A DNA stretch of 61,845 nt from the NCBI GenBank assembly GCA_025454395.1, contig JALOOM010000049.1, positions 1 through 61,845 on the forward strand, written 5' to 3'. Positions 1 through 7,960 of this stretch are shown in pieces. The notes beneath the pieces were generated by a model. That model worked only from the letters and a program-made list of their open reading frames with translations, was not told the DNA's origin and ran no database searches. Each line of letters begins with the position of its first letter. Within the stretch, counting starts at the first letter, position 1. This DNA comes from Elainella sp. Prado103. GTDB taxonomy: Bacteria > Cyanobacteriota > Cyanobacteriia > Elainellales > Elainellaceae. The position numbers and the translations under genes were made by a program.

Positions 1-632
1 TAAAGTTGATAGGTCTGAAGATAGGCCGTGATCATTCGCTTAGCTTCCGCGATCCAATCCTGCCGTTCGGATCGATCGCGTGTCCAGGATAGCCACAGTA
101 ACTCATTCGCCACCTTAAAAACGGTTGTGGCAATCAACTCACAACGGGTAGCACTCAAGCCAGGATTACGCTGGGACAGAAAATTGATCAATCCGGCGAG
201 GATGAGCTGATCATACTCATTCATCTGACTAGCATCGGCCACAGTCATCAGATCAATCAACTGCCCCAATACAGCCCGATATCCAGGATGATCTTCCGCA
301 AATTGTCCGAAAGCATCAATCATCCGATCGACATAAGTGGCGATTTCATCCTGCGACACCTCAGCATGAAGCTGCACAAACATCCGATATTCCTGTTCAA
401 AATAACGATTCGCTAAAGCTCGCACGATCGCCGTCTTGTCTGGGAAAAACTGGTAGAGCGACCCAACCGGCACTTCTGCCTCAGTTGCGATCGATCGGGT
501 GGTGGTTTGCTCATAACCCAGCTCAATAAATAGTCGCTCCGCCACATCTAAAATGTGATGCACTCGCTCTTGGCTGCGCGTCTGTTTTGGCTGTCGTCGC
601 ATCGCCCCCGCTTTTGAACGATCATCTACCAT
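1..632 (-). CDS. TetR/AcrR family transcriptional regulator (3' end at or beyond window edge)
   Basis: The reverse strand reads openly from ATG at 632 for 210 codons to the window edge, where the last two bases are TA, so the stop may be the very next base. The N-terminus has the TetR helix-turn-helix: a helix with HHILDVAERLFIELGYEQ, then TTRSIATEAEVPVGSLYQFFPDKTAI split by the turn, which is the classic pattern. The rest is a helical ligand-binding domain with no family-specific motif I recognise. An alternative ATG lies at 602. It is divergent from the Coq4-like gene, and the shared upstream region carries two GAACATTGTTC palindromes, so I infer that it represses that gene and itself. The ligand is unknown. 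Confidence 0.9.
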   Translation of the reverse strand, partial: MVDDRSKAGAMRRQPKQTRSQERVHHILDVAERLFIELGYEQTTTRSIATEAEVPVGSLYQFFPDKTAIVRALANRYFEQEYRMFVQLHAEVSQDEIATYVDRMIDAFGQFAEDHPGYRAVLGQLIDLMTVADASQMNEYDQLILAGLINFLSQRNPGLSATRCELIATTVFKVANELLWLSWTRDRSERQDWIAEAKRMITAYLQTYQL

Positions 633-646
633 TCTTGATTACCCCC

Positions 647-696
647 TTGACAAAACATGAACATTGTTCGTATTTTATGAACATGAACATTGTTCG
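647..696 (+). promoter_or_regulatory. Promoter with two TetR-type operators
   Basis: TTGACA at 647-652 and TATTTT at 671-676 are 18 bp apart and form a good sigma-70 type promoter for the Coq4-like gene. The 11-bp palindrome GAACATTGTTC (5-bp arms, one central base) sits in the spacer at 659-669. It recurs at 686-696, across the likely transcription start. Both copies lie in a direct repeat of about 21 bp starting at 657 and 684, a 27-bp period. The position suits repression by the divergent TetR protein; that link is inferred. Confidence 0.65.
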
Positions 697-729
697 TATT
701 TTACTGGATTTGTGTCAGGAGATCCCTTC

Positions 730-1452
730 ATGTTGACTAATCAATTTGACCCGCAAAATCCCGTCGCTACGACCCACAACATCCTGGGATCGCTGCAATC
801 AACCCTACAATCGACTTGGCAAACCGTACGTGGGATGCAAGCATTCATTCAGTTACTGTTTGATGAAAGCGGTAGTCTAGAGCCGGTGTGGGCCTTAAGC
901 CAGAGCTTGGTTGATAGTCCGGCATTTCAGATGGCTGCGACCAAAATGAAAATAACCCCAGCCGTTGCCGCCATAATGGCAGAGCGCTATCAAGCACCAC
1001 CTCATAATCTGCAAGATCTACTAAAATATCCCCAAAATTCTCTGGGCTATATCTACGCGCAGCACATGCAGCAGTGGGGCTTTCAGCCACTTGAGCCAGT
1101 GATGCCGATCGATACAGAAACTCGTTATGTGGAATATCGCTGGCAGCAAACCCATGATATCTGGCATGTGATCACGGGTTTCGATATCAGTGAGATGGGT
1201 GAAATTGGTTTGCAAGCCTTCTATCTTGCCCAGTTTCAGCTTCCTCTTTCAAGTTTGTTGATCGCCAATGCCTTGATCAGCACCACCTTGTTACAACCCG
1301 AATCCCTCGCTTTACTGCTCAATGTAATCGCTCAAGGCTATCAGATGGGGAAAGTAGCGCAACCTTTGATCGCCCAGAAATGGGAACTTGCCTGGGAAAA
1401 GCCAGTGAATCAGTGGCGAGCAGAACTGCATGTGTTACCGATAACGCACTAG
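730..1452 (+). CDS. Coq4 family protein
   Basis: This 240-residue protein carries the Coq4 signature HDxxH-x11-E: HDIWH at residues 142-146 and Glu at 158, followed by GLQAFYLAQ. In eukaryotes Coq4 binds a metal through this motif and acts in ubiquinone assembly, where it has been linked to ring decarboxylation. Cyanobacteria make plastoquinone rather than ubiquinone, so the substrate here is unknown. I chose the ATG at 730; an upstream in-frame start at 664 would lie inside the promoter and operator repeats. The gene stands alone on its strand and is probably controlled by the divergent TetR gene. Confidence 0.8.
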   Translation: MLTNQFDPQNPVATTHNILGSLQSTLQSTWQTVRGMQAFIQLLFDESGSLEPVWALSQSLVDSPAFQMAATKMKITPAVAAIMAERYQAPPHNLQDLLKYPQNSLGYIYAQHMQQWGFQPLEPVMPIDTETRYVEYRWQQTHDIWHVITGFDISEMGEIGLQAFYLAQFQLPLSSLLIANALISTTLLQPESLALLLNVIAQGYQMGKVAQPLIAQKWELAWEKPVNQWRAELHVLPITH

Positions 1453-1538
1453 ATATGGTTAAATCAACAGCGGAATGACTAGGTTCCAGTTGATTCTGAG
1501 CGAACTAGATGGGTTGATCCTTGGCTGAAATGAACTGC

Positions 1539-1572
1539 CGATCGGTGTCCTGAATCGATCGGTGTCCTGAAT
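1539..1572. repeat. Two tandem 17-bp units
   Basis: CGATCGGTGTCCTGAAT occurs twice in a row (1539-1555 and 1556-1572) in the short gap between the converging Coq4-like and LuxR-type genes. It belongs to the general pattern of short tandem duplications in this window. Confidence 0.8.
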
Positions 1573-1604
1573 CGGTCAATCATGAATCCTGGCATCGCGC
1601 CGCA

Positions 1605-2141
1605 TCATCTAGTTCGCTTCAAAAATTTTCCTAAGTCTCCATAGGGGCTGGATTGCAAATCGGCTCCGATCGATCGGTTGAGATCATGCCCACACAGTTG
1701 ATAAACCATAGCCGCTCGGCTATCCACATTCAGCTTCGAGAAAATTCGCCGCAGATGGGTCAACACCGTCCATTTGCTAATCTGAAGCTGCTGAGCAATT
1801 TGTTTATTCGATTGACCTTGAGCTACCAATTGGGCGATCTGAAGCTCTCGATCGCTGAGTAGTTCCTTGTAGTTGGCTTCAGCGTAGTTGGCTTCAGCTA
1901 CGGCTTGCTGAATCTCAATAACCAAGCAAGATTTCCCGTTGACCACCAACGGAATCCGCTCGGCCTGTTCAAATAATGCTGAGTCTTGGAAGAGTTCAGA
2001 CTTGAGTTGATCTTCAGATCCGTTCACATGGGCAATGATCAGATAACACTGCTTTTCAATACAGAAGTGACCCACCACCATTGGAGGTTTCGGGGAGGGG
2101 GTTTCCTCCGTTTGAGCGATCTGGTCATGCCGATCCTCCAT
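1605..2141 (-). CDS. LuxR-type helix-turn-helix transcriptional regulator
   Basis: The protein has 178 residues. Its C-terminal part (about 93-150) is a clear LuxR/NarL DNA-binding domain, with LSDRELQIAQLVAQGQSNKQ, then IAQQLQISKWTV and HLRRIFSKLNV. The N-terminal 85 residues are a small domain that I cannot name; it has no receiver phosphoacceptor motif. A 15-bp tandem duplication inside the gene gives the doubled peptide AEANYAEANY just before the HTH. The start ATG at 2141 is preceded by AGAGGT. It is the last gene of the leftward run that contains the acidic-repeat cluster, but a 260-bp gap separates it from the next gene, so a regulatory role in that cluster is only a guess. Confidence 0.85.
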   Translation of the reverse strand: MEDRHDQIAQTEETPSPKPPMVVGHFCIEKQCYLIIAHVNGSEDQLKSELFQDSALFEQAERIPLVVNGKSCLVIEIQQAVAEANYAEANYKELLSDRELQIAQLVAQGQSNKQIAQQLQISKWTVLTHLRRIFSKLNVDSRAAMVYQLCGHDLNRSIGADLQSSPYGDLGKFLKRTR

Positions 2142-2401
2142 AGGGATACCTCTGGAAAAGAAGGATTACTAAAATAATTATCGAATACCAAAATGGTAAT
2201 TGATGAATTATAAAGTTGAGGATAGCAGTGAGAAAACGAAATTGGATAGTACCTATGCGGGTACTTGCTGATCTTTTCTAGAAAATTAGGCTGAATCAGG
2301 ATGATTTTTTCAATTCAGGCGAGTTGTCTTGTAAGGATTTATGACAATACACGGATTGTTTACAGTTTTGGATACTCTGATTGGTAGTCGATTGGATGAC
2401 T

Positions 2402-3313
2402 TCAAAGCCAATACCAAAATCCTTGAGTACCCTCCCAGATATTCATCGGCGATCGGTTAATTTTATCTTGAAGGTGAAAAAACGGGAAGCCGAGTGACTG
2501 TTCGCATTCAACATGGCCTGGAATTTCAGCTTGAATGCCATCTTGAGCTTGAATCTCCTCTGTGGTCTGAGCTTCTAGCCAGAATGTCGTACTCCAAGGG
2601 CACACTAAATGTAAGATGGCTAAATGCAGCCCAGACCAGAGTAATTTAGCAACTCCAGCCCGGGTGATCAGATGGAGAAGTTGCTCTCGTTCTAGGGTGG
2701 CTAAATGATCATAGCGATCGATCTGCCGACAGGGGATTTGCCAGCTCTCGATCGTCGAACAAATTTCGGGGGGCTGATTTTGCTGAATATTATAGGTGAG
2801 AATAAAAGCAGAAGGTAACGCAACGGCAAGGGCGACAGTATCTCGGAAAGCAGGGGCTAGGCGATGGGCAACGCGATCACGGTCAATCTGTTCCTCTAAG
2901 GCACAGGCCAACCCCTCCCAGTTCCTGATCAGAAGGTGAGGTGTCGCATGGCGCGGCAGGAATGATTCCCCCAATTTATCACCGATCCAGAAGAAATTCA
3001 GCTTAGCTGGATCGGTCGTCATCCGGAGCCAATGCCACTGCTGCAAGGCTTGAATCGTCTGTTGTTGTCGAGTGGTTTGCTGATGGGGCGGTTCGGCAGA
3101 TCGATCGCTAGACAACAGGAGTTCGGGGCGTTGCTGATAGCACTGTACATTATCGAGAATATGCCAGAGTTCGCGTGCCATCCACAATTCCATCACCGAG
3201 CCTAACCCTTGAGCGAGTGCTGCCCCATAGAGAGTGAGCGCCAGACTAGGATCGAACACACAAACCCAACGGTGATTTTGAGTCAGGGAGAAGCTGAGTG
3301 AAAGGGCGGACAT
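2402..3313 (-). CDS. Hypothetical protein, downstream partner of DUF2272 gene
   Basis: I do not recognise this 303-residue protein. It is rich in Trp, Leu, His and Gln, has no signal peptide or transmembrane segment that I can see, and shows no catalytic motif. The start ATG at 3313 has a good AGGAG 7 bases upstream. It begins only 21 bp after the stop of the DUF2272 gene on the same strand, so the two are very likely co-transcribed. It therefore probably belongs to the acidic-repeat cluster. Confidence 0.65.
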   Translation of the reverse strand: MSALSLSFSLTQNHRWVCVFDPSLALTLYGAALAQGLGSVMELWMARELWHILDNVQCYQQRPELLLSSDRSAEPPHQQTTRQQQTIQALQQWHWLRMTTDPAKLNFFWIGDKLGESFLPRHATPHLLIRNWEGLACALEEQIDRDRVAHRLAPAFRDTVALAVALPSAFILTYNIQQNQPPEICSTIESWQIPCRQIDRYDHLATLEREQLLHLITRAGVAKLLWSGLHLAILHLVCPWSTTFWLEAQTTEEIQAQDGIQAEIPGHVECEQSLGFPFFHLQDKINRSPMNIWEGTQGFWYWL

Positions 3314-3334
3314 ACGCTTGCTCCTGTATTACTG

Positions 3335-4444
3335 CTAGAGCAGATTTTTAATCACGACGAACCAGGGACTGCTGGTATCAATCAGGTGTCCTTGAGCATC
3401 CGTTTTCAGGGTTTTCTTGGAGACCGAATCGGAAACATTGCCGCCAATGACCTCAATTTTGCCAGGTTTAGTCGCGACTACAATATCGCAGTGAGACTCA
3501 TAAGATCGAGTGGTATCATAGCCGACTTTGCCCGCATCCTCGCCGCGCGAAGCACAGACGAGATCACCTACCTGTGGAGTCACTTCATTCAGCCGATATC
3601 CTTTGAACCCAGCCCGGTTATCATTCGTTTTACGTTTTTGAATGGCATCTCGAATATAAACGGAATGACTGGCCGATCGCTTAAACCGATCGCCCGCTCC
3701 TGCCTTTTTCATCAGCCAGGAAATGAAGGCCGCTGACCAGGGAATCCGATTCCCTTTTTTATTGACACTGCGGCCATCGAGATTTAGATTCACCCCTTCC
3801 TGCCAATATTGACCAACTCGTTGATAAAAACCTTCCTGAGTTTCCTTTTTGCTACCTCGACCGAAAAACTCCCATTCCTGTTCAGCGATTTGTTTCAGTC
3901 GCTGTCGAAAACTGCTAACAGTGGAGCCACCGGGTGCATTCCCCGATCCACTTGACCCACTTGACCCACTTGACCCACCTGATACTCCCGGTAAAGATTG
4001 CAATGCGGGTAAAACCTGCTGATCGCGAATGCCCAGCCACTCATCTCGCAATTGGGCAAAGTTAGGTTCGGTTTTTTCAATTCTGCGTCCCTGTCGTTCG
4101 GGATGGCGCGCAAAAAAGATCATATTGGTCAGACTGTTGGCATCCCGATTTCCAGCCAAGATTGCCTGTCGGATGGCCAGAAATTCCTTGCTTCGGCTTA
4201 AAGTATTCTGAATACTATCGAAGACCGATCCAAAGAATCCTTCCAGTTCTTGGTCGAACCATGCAAGTTCGGGTTGAGCTAAATTTGGTTTGGTTTGATT
4301 CAGCCGATCGATCTGATCGGTTGAAACCGGATAAGCTTCAAAAATTTCCCGATCGATACTTTCCCGATCGATATTTTCCCGATCGATATTTTCTCGATCA
4401 AATAAGTCTCGACTGAATATCTCTCGATTATCCAAGTAGGTCAT
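3335..4444 (-). CDS. DUF2272 domain protein with HPE-type N-terminal module
   Basis: The protein has 369 residues in three parts. Residues 1-35 contain a pentad repeat (DRENI DRENI DRESI DRE) made by tandem DNA copies. Residues 85-150 hold a module with AILAGNRDANSLTN, FFARHPERQGRR and EWLGIRDQQVLPAL that I believe recurs in related proteins, though I could not verify this. A Gly-Ser linker (about 155-168) leads to a C-terminal DUF2272 domain in the NlpC/P60-like superfamily: PWSAAFISWLM at 235-245, SASHSVYI at 257-264, GDLVCAS at 293-299, SHCDIVV at 317-323 and GGNVSDSV at 334-341. Such domains are predicted peptidoglycan or amide hydrolases; the activity is unproven. GAGGTGA precedes the start. 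It is followed at 21 bp by an unknown gene. Confidence 0.75.
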   Translation of the reverse strand: MTYLDNREIFSRDLFDRENIDRENIDRESIDREIFEAYPVSTDQIDRLNQTKPNLAQPELAWFDQELEGFFGSVFDSIQNTLSRSKEFLAIRQAILAGNRDANSLTNMIFFARHPERQGRRIEKTEPNFAQLRDEWLGIRDQQVLPALQSLPGVSGGSSGSSGSSGSGNAPGGSTVSSFRQRLKQIAEQEWEFFGRGSKKETQEGFYQRVGQYWQEGVNLNLDGRSVNKKGNRIPWSAAFISWLMKKAGAGDRFKRSASHSVYIRDAIQKRKTNDNRAGFKGYRLNEVTPQVGDLVCASRGEDAGKVGYDTTRSYESHCDIVVATKPGKIEVIGGNVSDSVSKKTLKTDAQGHLIDTSSPWFVVIKNLL

Positions 4445-4545
4445 AACTCACCTCTCAAATTCATCCCCAGATTATTAATATCCCAATCATCATCCCAATC
4501 ACCTAACGATCGACCGAGCGAGAAAGCTACAAACAGTATGCGTGT

Positions 4546-5730
4546 TCAATTGAGCTGGGCACTCTTTAAGCCTTTTGATCCGTTGCTGTGGTGTCTATTC
4601 CCGCGATATCCATTGTTCCGAACCCCAGAACCCATCGCACCTGCCGCGCCCCGTGACCCCAGAACCACCTGCTGAGTATGTCCCCGATAAGCGATCCCCA
4701 AGACTTCAGCACTGGTCAGCCACTCTTCAGCCGGATCAGCAATTTCTCGTAACAAAGCCTCAAATTCTGCTCGTGAGGTGTTAAGAATATATTTGTGTGC
4801 TAGCCAACGAATCATCGATCGCCCCGAAACAGCCAAACGATGACGTTGAGAGGCATTCACATGTTCTTTGAAATAACGCAACATCACCTCTTCGATCACA
4901 TCCCAGGCGTTATCTGCCCCAAATAATTTTTTGATATCTTCAGCCCCCAGAATTTTAAAGGCTTCATCTAGAAGCTGTAAGACTTCAATCCGAAATACAT
5001 TAACGTGACCATAGGAAGACCATTTGAGATTGTTGCGTAGATCCAAGCCCGATCGGCGCACAGTGGCAATGCTTCCAAAACTAGGATCAAATGCGCGCTC
5101 CCGAATTACATCTGAGATCCGTTTATCTCGCCAGAACTCGGCAACTCCATTGATAAACTGGGTAAATAGACCATGAAACTCCTGATTGGGTTTAGCGCTG
5201 GGCATAAGCGGTACCGCACTGTATCCCAATACACGTCGGTAGGTTTGGAGTCGTTGCTGTTGGGTATACCGGAGAATACTCCGCCGATCGAACCGATATA
5301 ACCCATATGCTCCATCTCCAGTCGATAAGCGCACTGCTCCAGCATTAAATAACTCTTGCAGTTTTTTAACAACTCGAAATACACCGACTTTTTCATGTTG
5401 GTAAAGATAATACAGATCAGCCACGGCCAAAATTCGCTCGGAAGCAACTTGTTCGTCATAATCTTCCACCCCTTGGGGCAGGCGAGTATCTGTGACTTTC
5501 CGGGCTGCTTCATTACCAATGCCCACGAGTTCTGCAAAACCTCCATCCGGTGGAGTCGGAGACTGGGCTTCTTCTGCGAACGTTTGGCTAAGCAGATCTT
5601 CAATTTGTTGCGTCAGGGCATCTGCGAGTTGCGGATTCTGGATCAGTTGTGGTCCGAGCTGATCGACTAGCGTTTCTCGTAAAGCCGCAATTTGATCCAA
5701 GAAAGCCTGATTCTCTCCAGTTTTTCCCAT
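4546..5730 (-). CDS. Conserved uncharacterised protein of the acidic-repeat cluster
   Basis: This 394-residue, mostly helical protein has no named domain that I can assign. The N-terminal 60 residues look like an oligomerising helical segment. The core (about 85-340) includes ADLYYLYQHEKVGVFRVVKK, an internal GDGAYGLYRFDRR strand-turn, and RHRLAVSGRSMIRWLAHKY near the C-terminal side. The last 40 residues are Gly, Ser, Asn and His rich and look disordered. There is no signal peptide or membrane segment. AGGAGA lies 7 bases upstream of the ATG. I have the impression that this family recurs beside the neighbouring genes in other bacteria, but cannot check. No function is proposed. Confidence 0.65.
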   Translation of the reverse strand: MGKTGENQAFLDQIAALRETLVDQLGPQLIQNPQLADALTQQIEDLLSQTFAEEAQSPTPPDGGFAELVGIGNEAARKVTDTRLPQGVEDYDEQVASERILAVADLYYLYQHEKVGVFRVVKKLQELFNAGAVRLSTGDGAYGLYRFDRRSILRYTQQQRLQTYRRVLGYSAVPLMPSAKPNQEFHGLFTQFINGVAEFWRDKRISDVIRERAFDPSFGSIATVRRSGLDLRNNLKWSSYGHVNVFRIEVLQLLDEAFKILGAEDIKKLFGADNAWDVIEEVMLRYFKEHVNASQRHRLAVSGRSMIRWLAHKYILNTSRAEFEALLREIADPAEEWLTSAEVLGIAYRGHTQQVVLGSRGAAGAMGSGVRNNGYRGNRHHSNGSKGLKSAQLN

Positions 5731-5921
5731 GATAAATCTCCTAGCTGAATATTCAGCGCTATCGAATGACTGTGGCGAGGGTGAAGGATGAAGTAACTGA
5801 TTAATGAAGGTTGAGGCAATGCATATGATCTAGTTTTGAAACTGACTAAGCCTGATTACCGATCATGTTATATGTCAGGAACGTGAATGGTTTGCTGTTC
5901 TGAGTCAGCCATTCACTAGAA

Positions 5922-7772
5922 TCAACTAATCCGGCTAAAGTTCCGATCGCTACTCCCTCCCAAGAATGGGACGAGGGTTCGATCGCTGACATCATCCGCC
6001 TGACCTGTCAGAGAGGGAGGAATGAGAGCTTTAGCCAACTGCTGCACTTGGTAGGTTTGGAACGCGAGATCGCGCAGTGCCCGCAGGACTCCTTCTCGCC
6101 GGAATGCCGAATTCTTCACGGGTACGTAGGAAGCCGCTTGCAGGAGAATCATCAGCCGTTCTGCTGTGTCAGCCAAAACATTGGCAATTCCCAGTTTACC
6201 GCCCGATCGGGCCAGGGTGGGGCCTTCTTCCGTGGCAAAGCTCATCACCCAAGACATCAGCCGTTCCAGATCCATGGGGGGTTTCAGTTGGCGAGTGTCA
6301 TCGATCGAGTAGCCAGTCCCATCCGGTAAAGGAAAGGCAATATTGGCCGGTGTCCCAATCGGCAGATCAGTGGCTTTAGCCAAACTAAAGTCAATTAATA
6401 CTGATTGACGCTCTTCGGCACCCAAAAAGACCAGATCCATAATGCGATAGGTTTCACGCACCGACTCGGCCATAACAGATAGGGCTTGAGATAAGAGCAC
6501 CAATTGGGTGCCAATAAATGCACCAGCCCCACTGGCCTGAATTGAAATAAACTGATTCCAGCTTTGTCGTAGAGAAATGACATAATCCTGAATGGTCAAG
6601 AAATTGCCAAAGTTGCGTTCCTCTTCGACCGTATTAATTCGAGATCGCTGTAACCCAAACACGTTTGCCAGATCGCGCAATTGTCCTCCAACTTGTTCGG
6701 GGAGCTGAGTCGGATCTTCCGATCCCATCAGTACGCGGAAAAGGCTATCCACCCGCTGGGAGCGTGGCCCTCGAGGTAATCCAAATTCGTTCACTAATTC
6801 GATCAATTCAGTGCGGACGATCGAGCGAACGGCCTCACGATTTTGTCGATCGGCCGATGGATCCAGTTCATAGAGTCCATCCAATAACGGTAGAATTTCC
6901 TTCAATGCAGCTTTAGCACGGTTATATAAACTTGCTTGAGCTCCAGTGATTGCGCCTCCTAATTCATTCTGGGTTGTGGCGTAGGAGCGGGGATTCCATT
7001 TGTAGGTTTCTCGACCGTTACTGGTTTCTAAGGTAAAAGCTTGACTCAAGGCATTCCGAAATGCATTAGCGCCACTCGGCTTACCCGAATGTCCTAGAAC
7101 TTGACCAAATGCATTCTCAACAATTTGCTGTAATGATCCACCGGAACCACTGGAACCACTGGAACCAGTGATCACAGTTGATCTGCCAATCCCCATAATC
7201 TGGTCAGAGGTCGGTAACACATCCACCACAACATCATTTGTAGGTGCCTCATTGACGGGCGGACGCTCCTCCTCTGCATCTGGAATTTCCCGGACAAAGC
7301 CCTGAATTACCAGCCGATAACACCGATCGATCGCTGGATAGCCCTGTTTATCCTCGTTCACATCAATGGGCAACGTCCAAGTAGCGAAATTGTTTTGTCC
7401 CAGTGAGGGAATCTCTTCCACTTCAGTAAATAATGAGTTCTCTGGAATTAGTTCGGCTTCAGTTGTAAACAAAAGCTGTCGCTGCCGAAAAACTTCAAAG
7501 AAAACATCTGGTTCTAATTCACTTTCTCCCGGCTCCTGACGAAAATCCTGATCGGTAAACCGCAGTTCAAAAATGCCAACTCCAAAAGCAGTTGTAGTCG
7601 AAGCCAGGCGATCGTTAAACCGAACATCCCGATCCCAAACATCGATTCTCAGATCTTCTTTCGTCGGTTGATAAGAGCTGTTGCTAAATGGACAAACTGG
7701 ATTTCCATCGGCATCTTTAGTTAATTCTCCTTCTGTTTCTCCAATAAAACCACGGATTATATATTCTTTCAT
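5922..7772 (-). CDS. Two-domain protein: N-terminal beta-sandwich, Gly-Ser linker, helical C-terminal region
   Basis: With the ATG at 7772, which has GGAGG six bases upstream, the protein has 616 residues. Residues 1-160 read as a beta-sandwich (YIIRGFIGETEGEL, LRIDVWDRDVRFNDRLAS, FFEVFRQRQLLFTTEAEL), resembling the transthyretin- or carboxypeptidase-regulatory-like domains that decorate secreted and toxin proteins. Residues 203-213 are GSSGSSGSGGS, encoded by 9-bp tandem repeats. The remaining 400 residues are helical and unassigned, with motifs such as DLERLMSWVMSFATEEGP near 540. A second in-frame ATG further upstream lacks a ribosome binding site. No export signal is visible. Confidence 0.65.
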   Translation of the reverse strand: MKEYIIRGFIGETEGELTKDADGNPVCPFSNSSYQPTKEDLRIDVWDRDVRFNDRLASTTTAFGVGIFELRFTDQDFRQEPGESELEPDVFFEVFRQRQLLFTTEAELIPENSLFTEVEEIPSLGQNNFATWTLPIDVNEDKQGYPAIDRCYRLVIQGFVREIPDAEEERPPVNEAPTNDVVVDVLPTSDQIMGIGRSTVITGSSGSSGSGGSLQQIVENAFGQVLGHSGKPSGANAFRNALSQAFTLETSNGRETYKWNPRSYATTQNELGGAITGAQASLYNRAKAALKEILPLLDGLYELDPSADRQNREAVRSIVRTELIELVNEFGLPRGPRSQRVDSLFRVLMGSEDPTQLPEQVGGQLRDLANVFGLQRSRINTVEEERNFGNFLTIQDYVISLRQSWNQFISIQASGAGAFIGTQLVLLSQALSVMAESVRETYRIMDLVFLGAEERQSVLIDFSLAKATDLPIGTPANIAFPLPDGTGYSIDDTRQLKPPMDLERLMSWVMSFATEEGPTLARSGGKLGIANVLADTAERLMILLQAASYVPVKNSAFRREGVLRALRDLAFQTYQVQQLAKALIPPSLTGQADDVSDRTLVPFLGGSSDRNFSRIS

Positions 7773-7960
7773 GAGTTTCCTCCCTATGGATGACGGGAAT
7801 CGTGAAGTGGCAGGAATGAGCAGATAACACAATCAAGTAAGGTCGATCGGCCGATCAATCTCAAGTCAGGACACTGGATCGGTGAAGCTGATCAGTCCAA
7901 AAGCATGAGACGACGAGAGATAAAACGATGAACGATGAAGATTATCTCCAAGAAATTTGA

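Noticed and set aside
664-729. Upstream start for the Coq4-like gene
   Set aside because: These codons lie inside the operator and promoter repeats and do not resemble the family N-terminus; ATG 730 fits better.
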